The position numbers were made by a program, and so were the translations under genes. 6,041 bases of DNA, from NCBI GenBank assembly GCA_003646995.1, contig QMLZ01000191.1, forward strand, positions 1 through 6,041. The letters run 5' to 3'. How positions within the stretch are numbered: the stretch's first letter is position 1; each line of letters starts with the position of its first letter. The notes beneath the pieces are model-generated. The model was not told the DNA's origin. It saw only the letters and a program-made list of their open reading frames with translations, and searched no databases. Positions 1 to 4,870 of this stretch are shown one piece after another. This DNA is from Deltaproteobacteria bacterium. GTDB lineage: Bacteria; Desulfobacterota; DSM-4660; Desulfatiglandales; Desulfatiglandaceae.

Positions 1-1
1 A

Positions 2-475
2 CCCGGCATGGGTGATGATATACAGGCTATGAAGGCAGGGATCATGGAGATAGCTGATATCATTGTGCTCAACAAGGCGGATCTGGACGGAGCGGAGAGG
101 TCTTTAAGGCAGTTGAGTGAGGCGTTGACCATGGCGTGTACAGAGGAAGGCACCTGGGTGCCGAAGCTGATCCCGACGGTATCAGTTACAAGCAAACTGG
201 GAAACATCCAGGGTATTAGTGAACTCGTTTCAGCGATAGCGGACCATCAGAAATATTTGAAAGATAGCGGGGCGATCGATAAGGTCAATTTTGAGAGAGT
301 TGAACAGGAGTTGGGCCTTATCTTCAAAGATGAACTGCAAAAGCTGATCTTTAAAGGACTCAAAGGGACGGGCAAAAAAAGGAAATATATTGAAAGCATC
401 ATTGATGGGGAGAATGACCCCTATTCCGTGGTTGAAGAGGTCTTTGACACCTATCTTGGGATAAAGGAGTCCTGA
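2..475 (+). CDS. meaB: MeaB/ArgK-type GTPase, mutase chaperone (3' part only)
   Basis: This is the C-terminal 157 residues of a G3E-family GTPase; the 5' end lies outside the window. MeaB binds adenosylcobalamin-dependent acyl-CoA mutases, gates cofactor loading by GTP hydrolysis and protects the enzyme from inactivation (family knowledge). Seen here: the segment around PGMGDDIQAMKAGIMEIAD, which follows the switch region in MeaB, then the G4 guanine-specificity motif NKAD at bases 71-82. A G5-like stretch (VSVTSK) follows, then a helical C-terminal arm, which in MeaB serves dimerisation, ending near a DPYSVVEEVF segment typical of the family. Walker A and the switches are not visible, so GTPase competence cannot be judged. 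Only 3 bases separate its stop from the next ATG, so it is almost certainly cotranscribed and translationally coupled with the mutase. That context favours MeaB over the old label ArgK (arginine transport kinase). Confidence 0.93.
   Translation, partial: PGMGDDIQAMKAGIMEIADIIVLNKADLDGAERSLRQLSEALTMACTEEGTWVPKLIPTVSVTSKLGNIQGISELVSAIADHQKYLKDSGAIDKVNFERVEQELGLIFKDELQKLIFKGLKGTGKKRKYIESIIDGENDPYSVVEEVFDTYLGIKES
463..469 (+). promoter_or_regulatory. Shine-Dalgarno site of mutase large subunit L1
   Basis: AAAGGAG lies inside the last codons of meaB, 9 bases before the ATG at 479. It supports that start and translational coupling of the two genes. Confidence 0.75.
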
Positions 476-478
476 GGC

Positions 479-2122
479 ATGAACAATGAGCCTCATACAG
501 GATCAGGTCATGATGAAAAGAGTGGGGATCTGACTCGAAGGCACTTCAAGAACCTCTCAGGGTTCCCTATTAAATCCTTGTATACCTCTGAAGATATCAT
601 CGGCCTTGATGAGGGCCTGGATCTCGGCTTGCCAGGAGAGTATCCATTCACTCGCGGGGTCTACAAAACCATGTATCGTGGAAAGGCCTGGACCATCCGA
701 CAACTTGGTTCCCTGGGTTCGCCTTCGAAGGCCAACCAGAGAATCAGGAAGTTGATCGAAATGGGTGCCACGGGAGTGAGTATCTGCTTTGATATGCCAA
801 CTATCATGGGGAGAGACTCGGATGACCCCTTGGCTGAAGGTGAGGTGGGAAGTTGCGGTGGGGTAGCCATTGATTCCCTGGAAGATATGCGCAGCCTTTT
901 GGAAGGGATTCCGCTTGATAAAATCAGCATCAATTTTGTTTCTAATTCACAGTCTTCAGTTATTCTGGCCATGTTTGTGGCGGTTGCAGAGCAACGTGGC
1001 ATCGCTCTTGAAAAGCTAACAGGCACGATGCAGAATGATATCCTCAAAGAATACCAAGCCCAGAAATCATACTATTTTCCCCCAAGACCTTCCATGCGTC
1101 TTACCATGGACACCCTCAGCTTTTGCACTAAACATTTGGCAAGGTTCAATCCAATAAGTATCAGCGGGTATCACCTTGCATCAGCGGGCGCTACACCCGT
1201 ACAGGAACTGGCCTTCACTTTAGCCAACGGGTTTACCTATGTTGAGGAGGGGATGAAGAGAGGGTTTTCAGTTGACAGCTTTGCTCCCCGCCTTTCCTTT
1301 TTCTTCAAAGCCCACAATGATTTTTTTGAAAACATTGCCAAATTTCGCGCGGCTAGAAGGATCTGGGCAAAGACCATGCGCAAAAAATATGGCGCCAGAG
1401 ATCCACGCTCCTGGCGATTTAGGGTCCATACTCAAACTTCAGGGTCTGCGCTTACGGCCCAACAACCTGAGAATAATATTATCAGGGTGACCATCCAAGC
1501 GCTTTCCGCAGTGCTGGGAGGGACCCAATCGCTGCATACGAACGCTTTTGACGAGGCCTTATCCATACCAACGGAAAGATCAGAAAAACTCGCCTTGAGG
1601 ACACAACAGATCATTGCCCACGAAAGCGGGATTACCAACACGGTAGATCCTCTTGCAGGGTCTTTCTATGTTGAGGCATTGACTAACCAGATGGAGTCAG
1701 AGTGCTATAATTATTTCAAACAGATCGAGAAACTTGGCGGTGTTATCTCAGCAATAGAAAAAGGCTATTACACAAGGACAATCGCTGATTCCGCCTTTAG
1801 TTATCAAAGAGCCATCGAAAAAGGAGAAAGGATTGTTGTCGGCGTGAACAAGTTCGTTGAGCAGGAAGAGACGGACATTAAATTGAGGGAAGCTGATTCG
1901 GGATTTGAGAAAAAGAAGGTCGAGGCCTTAGGAGAGCTTAGAAAGAGCAGAGATAAGAATTTAGTCAAGTTATGCATTAATGAAGTCAGAGAGGCTTGCC
2001 TCGGATCGGATAATATTATGCCGGCACTGATAAAGGCGGTGAAGGCACATGTTACCCTGGGGGAAATCATTGCCGTGATGAGGGAGGTCTTTGGTGAATT
2101 CCGGGAGGAGGCTGCATATTAA
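479..2122 (+). CDS. Acyl-CoA mutase large (catalytic) subunit L1, isobutyryl-/hydroxyisobutyryl-CoA mutase-like
   Basis: At 547 residues this has the normal length of a stand-alone mutase TIM-barrel subunit (IcmA/HcmA type) without the C-terminal B12 domain. Family motifs: TMYRGKAWTIRQ (64-75), FDMPT (104-108), TMQNDILKE (183-191), SISGYH (227-232), FAPRLSFF (268-275), HTQTSG (317-322) and SLHTNAFDEA (351-360). By eye-alignment to Propionibacterium MCM it keeps the equivalents of Gln197 (Q185), Tyr243 and His244 (Y231, H232), Arg283 (R271), Asn366 (N355) and Glu370 (E359). It should therefore bind CoA and do radical chemistry. Specificity positions differ: Tyr89 is Leu76, and Arg207, which binds the methylmalonyl carboxylate, is Gln195. 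Gln at that site occurs in isobutyryl- and 2-hydroxyisobutyryl-CoA mutases, so the substrate probably lacks a free carboxylate. Cys103 stands where 2-hydroxyisobutyryl-CoA mutase has, as I recall, Asp117. The true substrate is unknown. It needs a cobalamin subunit; the adjacent S1 is defective. Confidence 0.93.
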   Translation: MNNEPHTGSGHDEKSGDLTRRHFKNLSGFPIKSLYTSEDIIGLDEGLDLGLPGEYPFTRGVYKTMYRGKAWTIRQLGSLGSPSKANQRIRKLIEMGATGVSICFDMPTIMGRDSDDPLAEGEVGSCGGVAIDSLEDMRSLLEGIPLDKISINFVSNSQSSVILAMFVAVAEQRGIALEKLTGTMQNDILKEYQAQKSYYFPPRPSMRLTMDTLSFCTKHLARFNPISISGYHLASAGATPVQELAFTLANGFTYVEEGMKRGFSVDSFAPRLSFFFKAHNDFFENIAKFRAARRIWAKTMRKKYGARDPRSWRFRVHTQTSGSALTAQQPENNIIRVTIQALSAVLGGTQSLHTNAFDEALSIPTERSEKLALRTQQIIAHESGITNTVDPLAGSFYVEALTNQMESECYNYFKQIEKLGGVISAIEKGYYTRTIADSAFSYQRAIEKGERIVVGVNKFVEQEETDIKLREADSGFEKKKVEALGELRKSRDKNLVKLCINEVREACLGSDNIMPALIKAVKAHVTLGEIIAVMREVFGEFREEAAY

Positions 2123-2131
2123 CCGTGGCTT

Positions 2132-2137
2132 GAGGAA
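2132..2137 (+). promoter_or_regulatory. Possible Shine-Dalgarno site for the ancestral S1 start
   Basis: GAGGAA sits 10-12 bases before the ATG at 2148. It suggests that the ancestral small subunit began at 2148 rather than at 2182. Confidence 0.45.
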
Positions 2138-2147
2138 ACGGGTCGAA

Positions 2148-2181
2148 ATGGGCAAAAAGACGAAAAAAAGGATAAGGATTA
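2148..2181 (+). other. Out-of-frame N-terminal remnant of small subunit S1
   Basis: Reading from ATG 2148 gives [11 protein letters not shown], which matches the basic leader and first beta strand (KRIRV-type) that normally precedes IAKPGLDG in mutase small subunits. The continuation IAKPGLDG lies one base ahead in phase, starting at ATG 2182. Removing one A from the AA at 2181-2182 would join the two as a continuous, family-like N-terminus. In the downstream frame a TAA at 2173-2175 blocks upstream extension, so the shift must lie between about 2176 and 2182. It could be a real frameshift, a sequencing or assembly indel, or less likely a recoding site. An A7 run lies at 2163-2169, but an indel there alone would not repair the frame because of that TAA. 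Confidence 0.7.
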
Positions 2182-2556
2182 ATGATAGCCAAGCCGGGCC
2201 TTGACGGCCGTGACAGGGGTGCAAAGGTGGTGGCAAGGGCATTGCGCGACGCCGGGATGGAGGTCACCTATACCGGCCTTCACCAAACCCCGCTTCAGAT
2301 TGTCACCATAGCAATTGATGAAGACGTAGACGTGATTGGGTTAAGCATCCTTTCAGGTGCGCATAAGACAATATTCCCGAAAATTATGGCCCTCCTAGAA
2401 GAGAAAGGAGCCTCAGACATATTGGTTTTTGGTGGTGGAACAATTCCGAAAAAAGATTGCAGAAATCTGGAAACATTAGGCGTTGGAAGGATCTTTACAC
2501 CTGGCTCAGATACTCAGCAAATCATTGACTACATAAACGATGTTATTAGGGGCTAG
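2182..2556 (+). CDS. Cobalamin-binding small subunit S1 with cobalt-ligand His replaced by Arg; N-terminus frameshifted
   Basis: This is a Rossmann-like B12-binding domain of 124 residues, about 10-15 shorter at the N-terminus than usual. Family features: KPGLDG (4-9), [17 protein letters not shown] (12-28), the SxL motif in GLSILSG (55-57), and the glycine-rich FGGGTIP (83-89) that contacts the nucleotide tail. In B12-dependent mutases the motif DxHxxG supplies the His that replaces dimethylbenzimidazole as the lower cobalt ligand. Here it reads DGRDRG, with Arg10 encoded by CGT at 2209-2211; a single transition from CAT or CAC would give this. Asp8 and Lys4, which normally tune the ligand His, are present. 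The first beta strand is encoded out of frame upstream. ATG 2182 is the only ATG that opens this frame, with AAAGG 10 bases upstream, but a protein starting there would lack most of strand 1. It may be nonfunctional, a degenerate partner of L1, or a product of sequence errors. Confidence 0.85.
   Translation: MIAKPGLDGRDRGAKVVARALRDAGMEVTYTGLHQTPLQIVTIAIDEDVDVIGLSILSGAHKTIFPKIMALLEEKGASDILVFGGGTIPKKDCRNLETLGVGRIFTPGSDTQQIIDYINDVIRG
2548..2552 (+). promoter_or_regulatory. Shine-Dalgarno site that decides the L2 start
   Basis: AGGGG, overlapping the last codons of S1, is 8 bases before ATG 2561. It favours that start over the in-frame ATG at 2540, which is inside S1 and has no comparable site. 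Confidence 0.6.
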
Positions 2557-2560
2557 AACT

Positions 2561-4243
2561 ATGAGTAAACTCTTTAACGAGCAGATAATCAAGGAAATTG
2601 CAAAAGCCAAAGATGAATGGGAAAAGGCTTATCCGCATGAAAAGGAAAGGGATGTCGTCTTTGAAACCCTTTCAGGTATTCCTGTTAAGCCATTGTATAC
2701 ACCAGGCGATACGAATGATTTGGACTATCTTCATGATGTTGGTTTTCCTGGGAATCCTCCATATGTGAGGGGCGTGCATCCCACAATGTACCGAGGGCGT
2801 GCCTGGACAATAAGGCAACTAGCAGGTTTCGGCCCGGCAGAGGAAACCAATGCCAGATTTAAATTGCTTTTAAAGGAAGGTGCAACAGGAATAAACGGGA
2901 CTTTTGATTACCCCACCCTTCGTGGATATGACTCCACGGATCCTTTGGCCTACGCTGATTGCGGTAGGGGCGGCGTTGCCATTGATACGCTGGAAGACAT
3001 GCGTATCCTTTTCGAAGGTATACCTCTTGATAAGGTCAGCACCTCCTTGGTCACGTGTCAGCCCATATGCAACATCACTGTCCAGTCCATGTATTTTGCC
3101 AATGCCAGGAATCGCGGTATTCCTCTGAACAGGCTTAGGGGAACAAGTCAAAACGATTTTTTGATGGAGACATGCATGGCCACGGCTCCGGGTGGTGTAT
3201 TGCCTCCTGAGGCATCTTTCAAGTTGAGCTGCGATGCCATCGAATATTGCGCTAAATATGCACAGCGCTGGAACCCCATAAGTTTTGCAGGCTATAACTA
3301 CAGGGAAGCCGGGTGTACTGCTGACCAGGAAATAGCTTTTGTTATTGCGAACGCTATTGGATGTTGCGAGGAGCTCATCAGACGTGGACTGGATATTGAC
3401 AGCTTTGCTCCAAGGCTCAGCTTCTTTCTAAACGCTCATAACGATTTATTTGAAGAGATCGCTAAATACCGCGCTGCCAGGAGGATCTGGTGCAGGGTAA
3501 TGAATGATCGGTTTAAAGCGAAAGATCCCCGCTCAAAGGCGTTCAGGTTCCATGTCCAGACATCAGGGGTTGCCCTTACACCTCAACAGCCGTTAAACAA
3601 CATAGCGCGCTCTGCGTATCATGCTCTATCAGCCGTTTTAGGAGGCGCGCAGTCGGTCCATATAGATGCCTATGATGAAGCTCTCTGCATTCCAACCGAA
3701 CTTTCTGCCATTACAGCCCTTAGGTGCAACCAGATCTTGCAGTTAGAGACTAGGGTCACACATACTATAGATCCCTTGGGAGGATCTTATTTTGTGGAAT
3801 CCCTCACCAATGAGTTGGAGAAAAAGATAGTAACGCTTCTGGATGAAATTGACCAACTCGGCGGGATCGTCAAAGTGACGGAGACGGGCTGGATACACCA
3901 AAAGGTTGCTGACGCATCCTATGAATACCAGAAGCGCGTTGAAACAGGCGAGATACCTGTCGTGGGACTGAACTGCAATGGGATAGAGGAGGAGGTACTC
4001 CCCATAGAAGTCTTCAAGGTTCCTGAGACACTTAAGATCCAGGAGGAGAGGCTAAACAGGATTAAAAGCAAACGTAATGATTTGGAAGTACAGCGTGCAC
4101 TGGATGCAATTTCTCGCTGCTGTAATGACGACGGGAATCTGATGGAGGTAATCGTAGAGGCGGTTCAAACCTTGGTGACTGAGGGGGAGATATCAACTGT
4201 GCTCAAGAATAATTATGGGACATGGGACCCGCCGTTGTTCTGA
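2561..4243 (+). CDS. Second acyl-CoA mutase large subunit L2 with atypical active site
   Basis: A 560-residue paralogue of L1 with the same mutase TIM-barrel fold. The chosen ATG at 2561 has AGGGG 8 bases upstream and lies 4 bases after the S1 stop; an in-frame ATG at 2540 would add seven unconvincing residues. Family motifs: TMYRGRAWTIRQLAGF (75-90), FDYPTLRGYDSTDPLA (115-130), SQNDF (196-200), FAPRLSFF (282-289), HVQTSG (331-336) and DEALCIPTE (372-380). By eye-alignment to MCM, Tyr89 is Leu87, Arg207 is Ala207, catalytic His244 is Asn246 (GYN instead of GYH), and ribose-binding Asn366 is Asp369. Gln197, Tyr243, Arg283 and Glu370 are kept. Two extra residues lie in the loop before the PPxxS segment (about 208-219). 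The core motifs are otherwise well preserved, so this looks like a divergent enzyme or subunit under selection rather than a wreck. It could be a mutase for a different acyl-CoA or a noncatalytic partner, as MutA is to MutB. The substrate is unknown. Confidence 0.92.
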   Translation: MSKLFNEQIIKEIAKAKDEWEKAYPHEKERDVVFETLSGIPVKPLYTPGDTNDLDYLHDVGFPGNPPYVRGVHPTMYRGRAWTIRQLAGFGPAEETNARFKLLLKEGATGINGTFDYPTLRGYDSTDPLAYADCGRGGVAIDTLEDMRILFEGIPLDKVSTSLVTCQPICNITVQSMYFANARNRGIPLNRLRGTSQNDFLMETCMATAPGGVLPPEASFKLSCDAIEYCAKYAQRWNPISFAGYNYREAGCTADQEIAFVIANAIGCCEELIRRGLDIDSFAPRLSFFLNAHNDLFEEIAKYRAARRIWCRVMNDRFKAKDPRSKAFRFHVQTSGVALTPQQPLNNIARSAYHALSAVLGGAQSVHIDAYDEALCIPTELSAITALRCNQILQLETRVTHTIDPLGGSYFVESLTNELEKKIVTLLDEIDQLGGIVKVTETGWIHQKVADASYEYQKRVETGEIPVVGLNCNGIEEEVLPIEVFKVPETLKIQEERLNRIKSKRNDLEVQRALDAISRCCNDDGNLMEVIVEAVQTLVTEGEISTVLKNNYGTWDPPLF

Positions 4244-4377
4244 ATTTGTGGGTTTTTATGAGCTTTAATAGTGCTGGTGAACCGCTGATGATGAATTGTG
4301 AAGATGCGGCCTTTTATGAGATATTATGTTTATTGTTCCATGTGATGTGCGTTTGAAAATCAAGGAGAAAGATATCA
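4244..4377 (+). other. 134-base gap between L2 and S2
   Basis: This is the longest intergenic stretch in the window. It is AT-richer than the genes, and I see no stem-loop terminator, no convincing promoter and no gene remnant. It separates S2 from the tightly packed meaB-L1-S1-L2 block. The only clear signal is the ribosome-binding site at its 3' end. Confidence 0.5.
4362..4367 (+). promoter_or_regulatory. Shine-Dalgarno site of small subunit S2
   Basis: AAGGAG, 10 bases before ATG 4378, supports that start over the internal ATG at 4390. Confidence 0.75.
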
Positions 4378-4782
4378 ATGAAAAAGGCAATGAGGATTAT
4401 TATAGCACGGCTTGGCATGGATGCGCACTGGAGAGGGAGCGTGGTGGTGGCCCGTGCCCTGCGCGATGCTGGAGTAGAGGTGATTTACCTAGGCAATCAA
4501 TTGCCGGAAACCATTGTTAAGGCGGCCATTGACGAGGATGCAGATATGGTTGGTTTGAGCACCTTGTCCGGAAATCACATGGTATTGGCACCGGAGGTGG
4601 TTCGACTCCTCAGGGAGAGTGGAAAGGCTGATACCCCGGTGATTCTTGGGGGCACTATACCCCCTGATGATATTCCGAGGCTCAAAGAGGCAGGGATAGC
4701 AGAAATTTTTGGGCCGGGGTCATCCCTGAAAAAGATCATCGACTTTGTATCCGATCAAATTAAGGCCTTGCGCAACGGCTAA
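4378..4782 (+). CDS. Cobalamin-binding small subunit S2 with intact DxHxxG
   Basis: A complete 134-residue B12-binding domain of the mutase small-subunit type. It has the basic first strand (MRIIIA, 5-10), then DAHWRG (15-20) with His17 as the predicted lower cobalt ligand. It also has [14 protein letters not shown] (22-35), the SxL motif in GLSTLSG (61-63), and LGGTIPPDD (90-98) at the nucleotide-loop site. The Lys that precedes the motif in MCM (Lys604), part of the ligand-tuning network, is Arg11 here. DAHWRG also differs from the common DGHDRG. It is clearly homologous to S1, but of the two only this one looks able to bind cobalamin in the base-off/His-on mode. It lies 134 bases after L2 and has a good ribosome-binding site. 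It is likely the partner of L2, and possibly also supplies B12 binding to L1 (inference). Confidence 0.92.
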   Translation: MKKAMRIIIARLGMDAHWRGSVVVARALRDAGVEVIYLGNQLPETIVKAAIDEDADMVGLSTLSGNHMVLAPEVVRLLRESGKADTPVILGGTIPPDDIPRLKEAGIAEIFGPGSSLKKIIDFVSDQIKALRNG

Positions 4783-4813
4783 GTCAAGATAGTTCGGGCA
4801 GGAATGATAAACC

Positions 4814-4841
4814 TTCAAATTTTTCACGTATTCACTATAAC
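4814..4841 (+). promoter_or_regulatory. Weak candidate sigma70 promoter before the HMG-CoA-synthase-like gene
   Basis: TTCAAA (4814-4819) and TATAAC (4836-4841) are separated by 16 bases and match the -35/-10 consensus at 4/6 and 5/6 positions. The region is AT-rich and sits in an 88-base gap, so an internal promoter is possible. Such matches arise by chance in AT-rich DNA. Confidence 0.25.
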
Positions 4842-4851
4842 ATCTGACAGA

Positions 4852-4860
4852 AGAAGGAGG
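4852..4860 (+). promoter_or_regulatory. Strong Shine-Dalgarno site of the HMG-CoA-synthase-like gene
   Basis: AGAAGGAGG, the strongest such site in the window, ends 10 bases before ATG 4871 and 5 bases before an earlier ATG at 4866. The earlier ATG opens only a two-codon frame (ATG AAA TGA), so 4871 is the gene start. Confidence 0.8.
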
Positions 4861-4870
4861 AATAAATGAA

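Noticed and set aside
661..1047. Minus-strand ORF opposite L1 (and similar minus-strand frames elsewhere)
   Set aside because: These are antisense shadows of well-conserved mutase codons, without recognisable domains or ribosome-binding sites.
479..2122. L1 as an ordinary methylmalonyl-CoA mutase large subunit
   Set aside because: The substrate-defining Tyr89 and Arg207 positions are Leu76 and Gln195, unlike true methylmalonyl-CoA mutases, although automated annotation would probably use that name.
2163..2171. A7-GG run as a programmed -1 ribosomal frameshift site in S1
   Set aside because: Joining the 2148 frame to the 2182 frame needs a +1 shift, and the target frame has a TAA at 2173-2175 just after the A run, so slippage there cannot make the full S1 product.
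2540..2560. Alternative upstream start (ATG 2540) for L2
   Set aside because: It lies within S1, adds only seven non-family residues, and lacks a ribosome-binding site as good as the AGGGG before ATG 2561.
4254..4320. Direct repeat TTTTATGAG (4254-4262 and 4312-4320) in the L2-S2 gap
   Set aside because: Only nine AT-rich bases and two copies; this is expected by chance and has no associated structure.
4326..4520. Small + strand ORF overlapping the start of S2
   Set aside because: It runs mostly over S2 in another frame, has low-complexity Cys/Arg-rich translation and no family resemblance. S2 has the better ribosome-binding site and a clear B12-binding domain.
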